Positions 1-7,329 of a stretch of 64,000 nucleotides of DNA are shown in pieces. Both the position numbers and the translations under genes were made by a program. Within the stretch, counting starts at the first letter, position 1, and each line of letters starts with the position of its first letter. Source of the DNA: Xanthomonas melonis. GTDB lineage: Bacteria > Pseudomonadota > Gammaproteobacteria > Xanthomonadales > Xanthomonadaceae. Where the stretch lies: positions 1-64,000 of the forward strand of contig NZ_JAJGQH010000012.1 in NCBI RefSeq assembly GCF_020783655.1, written 5' to 3'. A model generated the notes under the pieces. The model saw nothing but the letters and a program-made list of their open reading frames with translations, was not told where the DNA came from and searched no databases.

Positions 1-166
1 AGGCAATACCCCGCAAACGCGCCGAAAACGGCAAAAAATCGGGGATTTGAGCGCTCTTAGCGCGGTGGATGTGGCTTACTTCGTTCTCCGGCCGCGTTGA
101 TCAGACCATCCCTAGGAAACCCTGGGCGTATCACACGTGAGTTGCGCCGCAACTTAACTCAATAAA
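1..166. other. Left-edge sequence, no supported gene
   Basis: No complete gene is visible. A plus-strand frame open from the window edge ends with a stop at 98-100. Its last 32 residues include RRKRQKIGD and could be the C-terminus of a gene that begins outside the window, but there is no recognisable motif. Confidence 0.2.
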
Positions 167-195
167 AAAATGAGGAGGTGAAACCTCCTCATTTT
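167..195 (-). terminator. Rho-independent terminator of the island lipoprotein gene
   Basis: A 13-bp inverted repeat with a 3-nt loop (arms around tgaggaggt and acctcctca) is flanked by an A-run at 164-170. Read on the minus strand this is a hairpin followed by a U-tract. It lies 21 bp beyond the stop codon of the minus-strand gene at 216-929. Confidence 0.8.
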
Positions 196-215
196 CGTTT
201 ACCCGCTAAATTATT

Positions 216-929
216 TTACTCAACAGGCCTCGGAGACGGACGCTGATATTTAGAGAATGTCTTGTAAAGCGAAGCTGCACGCTCATCGGCAGCAACACTT
301 TCAACACTACTCAACCCCCTCAATGCAATGTCGGCAGACGCTTTGCCGTCTCCCAATAGATAGGCTAGGCGTAGATATGCAGCGCTATCGATCAGATTTT
401 TGTCCCTTGTGTCGCTGGCATAAATATCCGACAGCCCATAATACGAATATAAATTTCCAGCAGACGCCGCATTTCTCAAAATGCCAAGCCCCTCCTGGAA
501 GTGACCACTCGTCGCTGTCTTCTTTCCATAGATGACAGTTGCGGCCTTATTACCTGCCTGCGACTCGGCCTTCAACTGATCCAGCGATAGTTTTTCCAGT
601 CGCGTAAGTTCGGCCTCGGTCGGATAGCCGTTAGACAAAAGCCACTTTGCCTCGGCATCCGAGTTAGCTACCAGTGGGCCACTTGCCTTGCAGGCACTCC
701 CGACACCTTGACACAAATACTGCTTAGCATCTTGCACGCCGCTAGGCGTTGCTAACTTTGCCTTTTGCTCCGCTCGATTCGCAGCTGAGCTGTGCTCAGC
801 GTTTTCCGTCGCAGAAGTTTCAGCCTGCGAAGATGCTGTATTGGTATCTTCCGCTGGCTTGTCGGCTTTTCCACACGCAGCGAGCGCACCGGAAAGCAGC
901 GCCATGGACAAGATCATTTTAGCTTTCAT
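216..929 (-). CDS. Putative lipoprotein with Sel1-like helical repeats
   Basis: A 237-residue predicted lipoprotein of unknown function. The N-terminus is a typical type II signal peptide with the lipobox LAAC at about residues 16-19, followed by a Ser/Thr/Ala/Glu-rich linker to about residue 65. The C-terminal half has alanine-rich helical hairpins (for example GHFQEGLGILRNAASAGN) resembling Sel1/TPR-like repeats. The start at 929 was chosen because the signal peptide begins there; a longer frame to 989 adds a hydrophilic extension. Base composition is visibly lower in GC than the neighbours, fitting acquisition with the island. Lipoproteins of this kind in Xanthomonas islands can be immunity proteins, but no effector partner is visible here, so that is only a guess. 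Confidence 0.65.
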   Translation of the reverse strand: MKAKMILSMALLSGALAACGKADKPAEDTNTASSQAETSATENAEHSSAANRAEQKAKLATPSGVQDAKQYLCQGVGSACKASGPLVANSDAEAKWLLSNGYPTEAELTRLEKLSLDQLKAESQAGNKAATVIYGKKTATSGHFQEGLGILRNAASAGNLYSYYGLSDIYASDTRDKNLIDSAAYLRLAYLLGDGKASADIALRGLSSVESVAADERAASLYKTFSKYQRPSPRPVE

Positions 930-1134
930 AGTTCTATCCATTATAGACTGCACTGATTCTGCTGAAAGTTCGTCCACCATGTTGAGCACGCTGCATCAGC
1001 AGATGTGACTTTCCATTTTACGCCAATTGAGTTGTCTAAACTTCCGGAACTCAGGACTTCCCCCGGTAATCCCCCCGCCCATTAGCAGACTCCAGAAGTG
1101 GAATTTTCTCGTAATCTGATCCCGAGGAGATCCC

Positions 1135-1401
1135 ATGAAGAAGTCCCGCTTTACCGACAGCCAGATCATCGCCGTACTCAAGTAGGCCGAGACCGGGACA
1201 CCTGTTCCTGACCTTTGCCGGCAGCACGGCATCAGCTCGGCCACGTTCTACAAGTGGCGCAGCAAGTTCGGCGGCATGGACGTGTCCATGGTCGCGCGCA
1301 TGAAGGAGCTGGAGGAGGAAAACCGCCGGCTCAAGAAGATGTACGCCGAGGCGCAGCTCAGTACCGACCTGCTGAAGGAAGCGCTCGCAAAAAAATGGTG
1401 A
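1135..1401 (+). pseudogene. IS3-family transposase OrfA, nonsense-mutated
   Basis: Encodes the helix-turn-helix and leucine-zipper OrfA of an IS3-family element. The reading frame starts at ATG 1135 (MKKSRFTDSQIIAVLK), is interrupted by TAG at 1183-1185, then continues in the same frame through the [11 protein letters not shown] recognition region and a coiled-coil stretch to TGA 1399-1401. A single CAG to TAG change would account for the stop. The end of the frame overlaps the A7 slippery heptamer (1389-1395) and the start of OrfB, as expected for minus-one programmed frameshifting in this family. Confidence 0.85.
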
Positions 1402-2169
1402 GGCCATCTCAGCGACGCGAGATGGCCCAATCCGCAGTCACGAGCGGGCGCACGAACATCCGCCACGCCTGCCAGAGCTTCGCGGTGAGCGAGACCTGCT
1501 TCCGCTACCAGGCCAAGGCCAGCGAGGAGAACGCCCGGATCGCTGACTGGCTGGTCCGCCTGACGACCGCCCATCGCGACTGGGGCTTTGGCCTGTGCTA
1601 CCTGTACCTGCGCAACGTGAAGGGCTTTGGCTGGAATCACAAGCGGGTCTACCGGATCTACCGCGAGCTGGAGTTGAACCTGCAGATCAAGCCGAAGAAG
1701 CGGCTGGTGCGTGAGCGGCCCGAGCCTCTGGCAGTGCCGGAGGCCATCAACCAGGTCTGGTCGATGGACTTCATGCACGACCAGTTGGCCGACGGCCGCA
1801 GCTTCCGGCTGTTCAATGTGCTCGACGACTTCAACCGCGAGGGGCTGGGAATCGAGGTGGATCTGTCGCTGCCGTCAGCCCGGGTGATCCGATCGCTGGA
1901 GCAGATCATCGAGTGGCGCGTTGCTGTCCTGGGCGCAGCGGCATGGCATCCGGGTCGAGCACATCCAGCCGGGCAAGCCACAGCAGAACGCCTACGTTGA
2001 ACGCTACAACCGCACCATCCGCTACGCCTGGCTCGCCCGAACCCTGTTCGACACCATCGACCAGGCGCAGGACAAAGCCACCCGCTGGCTATGGACGTAC
2101 AACCACGAGCGTCCGAATATGGCGCTCGGCGGCATCACGCCTGCCATGAAGTTGGCGATGGCCGCTTAG
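1395..2169 (+). pseudogene. IS3-family transposase OrfB (DDE), internally deleted
   Basis: The integrase-core transposase OrfB. The first part (frame of ATG 1395) has the HTH_21-like region ([13 protein letters not shown]) and the first catalytic Asp in WSMDFMHD, then runs to IIEWR near 1917. The remainder is in another frame from about 1921 ([11 protein letters not shown], then [10 protein letters not shown] with the catalytic Glu) to TAG 2167-2169. The segment normally lying between, which carries the second catalytic Asp in a CDNGPE-type motif, is missing. A deletion of a few tens of bases that also shifted the frame explains this. The enzyme cannot be active. Confidence 0.85.
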
Positions 2170-2272
2170 CTCCACTTCTGGCGACCGCTAAAAGTGGGGG
2201 ATTACCCATACATCATGCCTATTAGCAGGCCAGTCTTAGCAGGACTAAGCGCACCAACGTCTCGCTAAGACC

Positions 2273-2294
2273 TGAGGTATCATTTGAGGTATCA
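2273..2294 (+). repeat. Direct repeat TGAGGTATCA x2 near the putative attachment site
   Basis: TGAGGTATCA occurs at 2273-2282 and again at 2285-2294, a 12-bp period. Just upstream, GTCTTAGC (2233-2240) and GCTAAGAC (2264-2271) form an inverted repeat, and TTAGCAGG is present twice (2222, 2236). Closely spaced repeats next to a tRNA-like end are typical of recombinase arm-binding regions. The function is inferred. Confidence 0.45.
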
Positions 2295-2354
2295 AAGCGG
2301 GCACATCCATCAGGCCTAAATTTCTTTAAGGTCAATGGGTTGTCTGAGGGCGTC

Positions 2355-2378
2355 TTCAGGCTCCGCCCACCTCCACCA
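2355..2378 (+). other. Candidate attachment site: tmRNA 3'-end-like sequence
   Basis: The stretch ends CACCTCCACCA. The 7 nt before the terminal ACCA could pair with a GGGGGUG 5' end of the kind found in tmRNA, and the CCA tail is present. A strong terminator follows 32 bp later, as expected behind a stable RNA. No tmRNA body precedes it, so it is read as the displaced copy of the ssrA 3' end left by integration of the island to its left. The T-arm is not canonical, so the assignment is tentative. Confidence 0.4.
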
Positions 2379-2409
2379 CAACCACACCACTGTCCTAAGA
2401 CGACCGACC

Positions 2410-2450
2410 AAGGCCGGGAATCCTCGATGTGGAGGGTTTCCGGCCTTTTT
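2410..2450 (+). terminator. Rho-independent terminator
   Basis: The arms aaggccgg..cctc (2410-2424) and gagg..ccggcctt (2432-2447) pair around a short loop and are followed by a T5 run. It lies directly behind the tmRNA-like end on the plus strand and probably is the native terminator of the split stable-RNA gene. Confidence 0.75.
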
Positions 2451-2514
2451 CATGAGCAACCCGACGATGTACTGCCACTCGTGCGGCAGGCAGCGCACGT
2501 ACGGGCACAACGGG

Positions 2515-2685
2515 TCAATTGGTGACGCGGGCGGTCGGATCGGCGACGCCCGTGTTCCGGTCATGGGCCTGCTCGGCGAGCGGCAAGGGCAGCAGCACGT
2601 CGCCGCGGAGCTGGTCGAACAGCGCCAGCAATTCGGTAGCTTCCCGCCGCAGCAGGACCAGGGCGCTCTTGTTGGGCTCATTCAT
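2515..2685 (-). CDS. Small conserved-looking hypothetical protein (56 aa)
   Basis: A 56-residue acidic-to-neutral soluble protein beginning MNEPNKSALVLLRREA and containing an amphipathic helix (ELLALFDQL). The start at 2685 is supported by a GGAG Shine-Dalgarno about 9 bases upstream; a longer frame upstream has non-native-looking composition. No signal peptide or membrane segment. Function unknown. It is the first gene on the backbone side of the putative attachment site. Confidence 0.5.
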   Translation of the reverse strand: MNEPNKSALVLLRREATELLALFDQLRGDVLLPLPLAEQAHDRNTGVADPTARVTN

Positions 2686-2990
2686 TGCTAAGGCTCCGCC
2701 GACGCTCCCCCGCGCCCTGGTGAAATCGAAGCAAAGCGCGTGCCAGCACCAATGACGAAGTCGCAGGATGCGTACGGCGACAAGTGTAGAAGATACCCAG
2801 CGCAGCAAAGAGGCGCGTACTCACGCGACAGGCGAAACGCCACCGCTGACGCCCGCACTGCCAATCGTCGCGTCTACTCTGTTCTACTCTGTTTGATTGC
2901 AGCCGCACGGTGAATTGCGTGCGCGCGCAAGTCCGCGACCGGGGCCGGTCGCACGGCGTTCGAGCGCGGCCTCCGGGGCGGAAGGCGCGC
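2686..2990. other. Intergenic region, no supported gene
   Basis: Nothing convincing is encoded here. The only structure noticed is a perfect tandem duplication of TCTACTCTGT at 2873-2892. Overlapping open frames lack start signals and typical codon bias. Confidence 0.3.
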
Positions 2991-3308
2991 TCAGGCGTAC
3001 TCGAGTTGTCGCTGCGCTTCGGCGTGCATGGCTTCCAGGGTGACCATGCCCGCGATGCGGGCCGCTGCCATGGCGCTGCGATGATCGGGGAAGATGGGCG
3101 ACAGTCTGGCGCCCGCCAATTCGCCAGGCTTGCCGAGACCGATCTGGTCGATGCGCCAGCCCGCGCTCCAGGCGTCGTTGGCGCCATCGTCGCATTGGGC
3201 CGCCTGACAGGTCAGCTGGTAGCTACCGAGAAAAATGACCAAGGGGCGTTCGGCTCTGGGAAGTACCACCAGCATACCGTCGCACGGGCGCAGCGGCGAG
3301 CGTTGCAC
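2991..3308 (-). CDS. Hypothetical protein (105 aa)
   Basis: An unrecognised soluble protein. The first part is beta-rich and hydrophobic (GMLVVLPRAERPLVIFLGSY); the end is an alanine-rich amphipathic helix (AGMVTLEAMHAEAQRQLEYA). The listed start is a GTG; an ATG at 3275 would give 94 residues. Neither has a strong ribosome binding site. Codon use is more natural than in the overlapping frames, which is the main reason for the call. No neighbour gives a functional hint. Confidence 0.45.
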   Translation of the reverse strand: MQRSPLRPCDGMLVVLPRAERPLVIFLGSYQLTCQAAQCDDGANDAWSAGWRIDQIGLGKPGELAGARLSPIFPDHRSAMAAARIAGMVTLEAMHAEAQRQLEYA

Positions 3309-3468
3309 CGTCTGCCAGCTGACCGGCGCTGTATCGCTGACAGAGGGGACCCGGGACCGGCATGGTGGCAGATACCCCTCTCACGCCAACAGCAGCGCGA
3401 CCTCGCCAACAATTCCACCATCGCAAGAAAGCGCCTCCCACGCTCCACCAACGACACGTTGCCGTTGT

Positions 3469-3497
3469 GAATCCCCAATCCCGAATCCCGAATCACT
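3469..3497. repeat. Dispersed GGGATT-type intergenic repeat
   Basis: Consecutive units of the form aatcccgaatccc, reading as gggattcggga on the other strand. Related copies occur at 38195-38216 and 38275-38302 in this window. Such G-rich degenerate tracts are common between genes in xanthomonads. Confidence 0.6.
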
Positions 3498-3634
3498 TCC
3501 ATCGGGATCGTCACGAAGGTCCGCACTGCATCCTGGAAGCGCCCTGGCGAACGGAACCTTCGGCTGCGGCTGCAACACAGCCGCGTCGTTCGGGGCTGCG
3601 CTCCATGCGCCGATCCCGCCTACGCGGCGGCGCC

Positions 3635-3868
3635 TCAGCGACCGGGACGCCGCTCTGCGCCGGTCGGAATCAGGCCTGCGCCAGCCAGCATGGTGTCGAT
3701 GCGGTCACGCGCATAGCTGGCATCGTCCGGCCCCGCGCTGCGCAGCAGCGCCTCGGCGCGGGCATGGAAGTCCAGGTAGTCGAAGTCTGCATCCTCGTCG
3801 GCCGCCAGCTGCGGCAAGGCGTCCTGCAGCGCGTCCAGGCGCCGGTCGAGTTCTTCGCGGGTGGACAT
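3635..3868 (-). CDS. Hypothetical protein (77 aa)
   Basis: A small, strongly acidic, helical protein beginning MSTREELDRRLDALQD and containing DEDADFDYLDFHARAEALL. No membrane segment or signal peptide. The start at 3868 has a GGAG about 9 bases upstream. The gene is divergent from the diguanylate cyclase, with about 170 bp between start codons. No function can be assigned; the acidic helical make-up suggests a protein-binding role, but that is a guess. Confidence 0.6.
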   Translation of the reverse strand: MSTREELDRRLDALQDALPQLAADEDADFDYLDFHARAEALLRSAGPDDASYARDRIDTMLAGAGLIPTGAERRPGR

Positions 3869-4034
3869 GGCAGGCTCCGACGGCAAAGGCGATACGGTTG
3901 CGGGAACGCCGTCAAGGAGGTGCGAAACCCTGCCAGGCAACGCTTCATTTTCCGACCTGCGGTCGCGCCATTCGCCCCCTCAACTTCTGCCGAGCCCGGC
4001 CGATAATGATGCCGACTCCTACAGAACCTTCCAT

Positions 4035-5009
4035 GTGATCCTCCACCTGCGGCGGGATTTTCGCCTCGGCATCGTCAAGATGCTCGGGCCAATCACTGCG
4101 CTGTTGCTCTGTCTCTATGCTGTGTACCTGGCCATCTCCGGCCAGGTGGCGGCGTGCCTGATCACCACAGCGTTGGGCGCCCTGGCGATCTGGCGCGGTT
4201 GGCAGATGCGTGCCGCCGAACGTACCGGCGCCGGTGGCGTGTGGCTGGCGTCGATCAATGTCGGCGGCTGCCTGGTGGCGTGCTGGACCGGAGGCGATGG
4301 CGCCCTGCCCTGGCTGTTTCCGGTGCTGGCGACCAATTACTTCCTGTGCGGGCCGCAGCGCGCGGTGTTGCTGAGCCTGCCCTTGCTGGCGGCCCTGCTG
4401 TTCCTGCCCGGCCTGATCGTGAGCCCCGGTCAGGGCGTGTCCACCGTGGTGGTGACCCTGGTGACGCTGGCAGTGGGCTATGCGTTCTCGCTGCGCATGC
4501 AGGACGACCGCGTGCACCTGGAAGAGCTGGCCTCGCTGGATGCGCTGACCGGCCTGCCCAATCGGCGCATGCTCGAACGCGCACTCACCCATCAGATCGC
4601 GCAGCGCCAGCCGCAGGAGCGGCTCAATAGCCTGATCATCCTGGATCTGGACCATTTCAAGGAGGTCAACGATCTGTACGGCCACGCCGCAGGCGATGCG
4701 GCGCTGTCGGATCTGGCCACCATCCTGCGGTTCGAGGTCCGCGAACCGCATCAGGTGTTCCGCTTCGGGGGCGAGGAGTTCGTGGTGCTGCTGCGCGCCG
4801 GGTCGCTGGCGGAACTGGAAGCTGCCACCGAGCGCTTGCGCAAGGTGATCCGCAACGGCTTGCGCGGTCCAGGTGGACGCATCACGGTGTCGCTGGGAGC
4901 GGCGCGTCATAACGGCGAAACGCACTGGCAGGACTGGTTCTCGCGTGCGGACGCAGCGCTGTATCTGGCCAAGAACAGTGGCCGCGACAGCGTGCGTATT
5001 GCCGACTGA
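4035..5009 (+). CDS. Membrane diguanylate cyclase (GGDEF domain)
   Basis: Probably makes cyclic di-GMP from two GTP at the inner membrane. From the GTG at 4035 the protein is 324 residues. Residues about 15-155 contain five to six hydrophobic segments (first LGPITALLLCLYAVYL), followed by LEELASLDALTGLPNRR, the usual entry to a GGDEF domain. The active-site motif is GGEEF at about 245-249, and the metal/substrate region LDLDHFKEVND is intact. The RxxD inhibitory site expected a few residues before GGEEF is not present (REPH instead), so product inhibition may be weak. The start is uncertain: the ATG at 4080 (309 aa) is an alternative, and frames reaching 3861 would overlap the divergent gene. 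Confidence 0.85.
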   Translation: MILHLRRDFRLGIVKMLGPITALLLCLYAVYLAISGQVAACLITTALGALAIWRGWQMRAAERTGAGGVWLASINVGGCLVACWTGGDGALPWLFPVLATNYFLCGPQRAVLLSLPLLAALLFLPGLIVSPGQGVSTVVVTLVTLAVGYAFSLRMQDDRVHLEELASLDALTGLPNRRMLERALTHQIAQRQPQERLNSLIILDLDHFKEVNDLYGHAAGDAALSDLATILRFEVREPHQVFRFGGEEFVVLLRAGSLAELEAATERLRKVIRNGLRGPGGRITVSLGAARHNGETHWQDWFSRADAALYLAKNSGRDSVRIAD

Positions 5010-5147
5010 GCGCGGCGGCGACCGCGCTTGGTGCCGGCAGTGCGTCCAGCCTGCTGCGGGTACACCGACGCAACAGCCCGATCCCCGGCCTGGCGCTTGC
5101 CTCGCCCCGGATCGACGGGGCGACCTGCCGGCCGCCCCGCCCACGCC

Positions 5148-6572
5148 TCAACGCGTCGTCACCGCAACCGGCGTTGCCGGGGCCTCGCCCTGCTTCCATC
5201 CTCCCAGCGCCTTGTAGACCCCCACCACGCCGACGTTCACAGCTGCCTCGGCTTGCGCCAGGGCATCGTCGGCGGCCAGTTGGGTGCGCTGGGCGTCCAG
5301 CAGGGTGAGAAAGTCTTCGGAGCCTTCGCGGTAGCGGATCTGCGCCAGCTGCTCGGCACGCCGCGCCGCATTGGCCTGCTCCACCACGATGGCCAGGCGT
5401 GCCTGCTGGCGGCCGTAGCCGATCAAGGCGTTCTCGGTGTCTTCCAGCGCCAGCAGCACGGCCTGCTGATACTGCGCCAGCGCACCTTCGGCCTGGGCCT
5501 TGCTGGCGCGCAGCCGCGCCCGCACGGTGCCGAAATCGAACGCCGCCCAGCTGATCGACGGGGTGATCGACCAGGCCTTCGCATTGCCTTCGGTCAGCCT
5601 GGCCGCATCGCCGGACAGAAAGCCGACGAAGCCGCTGATGCTGATGCGCGGGAACAGATCGGCGGTCGCCACGCCGACCTGCGCGGTGGCGGCGGCCAGA
5701 CGTCGTTCGGCGCTGCGCACGTCCGGACGTTGACGCAACAGGCCGGCGGTGTCGCCCAGCGGCAGGGGGCGCGCGAACGCCGGCATGCTGCGTGCGACCA
5801 GGGTGGCGTCCAGAGCACCCGGCTGCTGTGCGAGCAATACCGCCAGGCGGTGACGGTACTGCGCCTCGGCGGTTTCCAGCAGCGGAATATCCGCCTCGAT
5901 CGCCTTCAGGCGCGCCAGGCTGCTCTGCACATCCAGTTCGCTGCCTGCACCCAGGTCGCGGCGGGTCTGGGTCAATCGCTGGGTGTCGCGCAGATTGGTC
6001 AGGGTGCGTCTGGAGACATCGAGCTGCTTCTGCGTACCGCGCAGCTCGAAATAGTTGCGTGCCACTTCCGCAGCGACGGTGACCTGCACGTCCTGCAGGT
6101 TGGCCTGCTCGGCATCCAGGTCGGCACGCGCGGCCTCCGACGCCCGCCGCTGACGGCCGAACAGGTCCAGCTCCCAGGCCGCATCCAGACCCAGGCTGGT
6201 CTGTTCGGTGAGGAAGCGCTGGTTGCCGGCGATCACCTGCTGCTGCTCACGGCGATCGAAACTGCCCTGCGCAGTGATGTGCGGTGCCTGATCCAGGCGA
6301 CGCTCGACGAAGACCGCGCGCGCCTGCTTGACCCGCGAGACCGCAATGCGCAGGTCGTGGTTGGCGAACAGCGCATCGCGCACCAGTTGTTCCAGCACCG
6401 GATCGTCGAACTGCGACCACCAGTTGCCTACCGGCGACTGCGGACTGAAGGCCGCATCCTGTGCGCCTTGCAGCGTCACCGACGCGGGCGGGTCGGGCCG
6501 GTAGTCCGGCCCCACGGCGCAGCCACCGAGGATCAGCGCGGCCAATGCCGCGCCAAGCAGGGTTCTTACCAT
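5148..6572 (-). CDS. RND efflux outer-membrane channel lipoprotein (OprN/OprM type)
   Basis: Outer-membrane exit duct of a tripartite efflux pump, 474 aa, the usual length. The lipobox LGGC at about residues 15-18 is followed by AVGPDYRP, the family signature after acylation. The body contains two OEP repeats with long coiled helices (for example ARAVFVERRLDQAPHITAQG, and TDGLxxRPDVRSAERRLAAA-like stretches). Its start overlaps the end of the SDR gene by 7 bp, indicating translation from one mRNA. It is the last gene of a five-gene minus-strand operon with the pump at 7330 and the adaptor at 10680. Confidence 0.93.
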   Translation of the reverse strand: MVRTLLGAALAALILGGCAVGPDYRPDPPASVTLQGAQDAAFSPQSPVGNWWSQFDDPVLEQLVRDALFANHDLRIAVSRVKQARAVFVERRLDQAPHITAQGSFDRREQQQVIAGNQRFLTEQTSLGLDAAWELDLFGRQRRASEAARADLDAEQANLQDVQVTVAAEVARNYFELRGTQKQLDVSRRTLTNLRDTQRLTQTRRDLGAGSELDVQSSLARLKAIEADIPLLETAEAQYRHRLAVLLAQQPGALDATLVARSMPAFARPLPLGDTAGLLRQRPDVRSAERRLAAATAQVGVATADLFPRISISGFVGFLSGDAARLTEGNAKAWSITPSISWAAFDFGTVRARLRASKAQAEGALAQYQQAVLLALEDTENALIGYGRQQARLAIVVEQANAARRAEQLAQIRYREGSEDFLTLLDAQRTQLAADDALAQAEAAVNVGVVGVYKALGGWKQGEAPATPVAVTTR

Positions 6573-7297
6573 GGCAGGGTCTCTCCCAGATGCGTGAAAC
6601 TGCCGGTGGGACCGTGCGCATCGATCAATGCCATCTGCACACTGCTGCGTGCGCCCTCTTCGACCTCGATCTCACCCCCACCGCCGTTCATATCGGTCTT
6701 GACGTAGCCCGGATGCACCGTGTTGACCTTGATCGAGGTCTCGCGCAGCTCATAGGCCAGATGCACGGTCCAACTGTTCAATGCGCTCTTGGACGCGTTG
6801 TAGGCAGGTACCTTGAAATCGTAGATCGGCGAGCCGGGCTGGCTGTGCAGAGTCAACGAGCCGACGATGCTGGACACGTTGACCACACGCCCGGCCAACG
6901 AGCGACGCAGCAGCGGCAGGAAGGCCTTGGTCACGCCCACCACCGCGAACAGGTTGGTATCGAAGGTGCGCTTCCAGCTGTCCAGGCTCTGCTCGGACGG
7001 CTTGCGCTGGATGTCTTCGGCCACGATGCCGGCGTTGTTGATCAGAATGTCCAGGTGGCCATGGCGTTGCTCCACCGTGCCGACCGCCGCGGCGATGCTG
7101 ATGTCGTCGTTGACGTCGAGCTGGATGGCTTCCACCGGCAGCCCTTCGGCCTGCAGCTTGAGCGCGGCGGCCACGGCATCGTCGCGCTTGCGCCCGGCCA
7201 GCAGCGTGTGGACGCCGGCCTGGGCCAGTTGCCGAACGGTCTCCAGGCCGATGCCGCGGGTGGCGCCGGTGACCAGCGCGATCTTGGTGTTGCTCAT
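6566..7297 (-). CDS. Short-chain dehydrogenase/reductase
   Basis: A classical 243-residue SDR, probably a cytosolic NADP(H)-dependent carbonyl or alcohol oxidoreductase. The cofactor motif is GATRGIG (about 11-17), NNAG follows at about 90, and the catalytic YNASK motif is at about 165, so the enzyme should be active. It lies between the RND pump and the outer-membrane channel genes, overlapping the latter by 7 bp. Its substrate is unknown; the position suggests that it modifies, or detoxifies together with, the pump substrate. The GGACTGACATC leader just before ATG 7297 contains a usable ribosome binding site. Confidence 0.92.
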   Translation of the reverse strand: MSNTKIALVTGATRGIGLETVRQLAQAGVHTLLAGRKRDDAVAAALKLQAEGLPVEAIQLDVNDDISIAAAVGTVEQRHGHLDILINNAGIVAEDIQRKPSEQSLDSWKRTFDTNLFAVVGVTKAFLPLLRRSLAGRVVNVSSIVGSLTLHSQPGSPIYDFKVPAYNASKSALNSWTVHLAYELRETSIKVNTVHPGYVKTDMNGGGGEIEVEEGARSSVQMALIDAHGPTGSFTHLGETLPW

Positions 7298-7329
7298 GAT
7301 GTCAGTCCTTCAAAACAGGGATGTGGGGG

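Larger units (their letters stand above)
1063..2208 (+). mobile_element. Degenerate IS3-family (IS407-like) insertion sequence
   Basis: About 1.15 kb bounded by imperfect inverted repeats. The left end (1065-1102, GGTAATCCCCC through CCAGAAGTGGA) matches the reverse complement of the right end (2171-2206) apart from scattered changes. The right end finishes in CA; the expected left-terminal TG is not preserved. No target-site duplication is visible (tccc against taca). Inside are orfA and orfB remnants with an A7 slippery run at 1389-1395. The element is inactive. It sits between the island lipoprotein gene and the putative attachment site. Confidence 0.8.

Noticed and set aside
3212-3526. 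Minus-strand frame overlapping the 105-aa hypothetical gene
   Set aside because: It runs through the GGGATT repeat and has poor codon bias; the 2991-3308 frame is preferred.
5028-6707. Long plus-strand frame antisense to the outer-membrane channel gene
   Set aside because: No signal peptide or motif; the minus-strand frame has a lipobox and the family signature.
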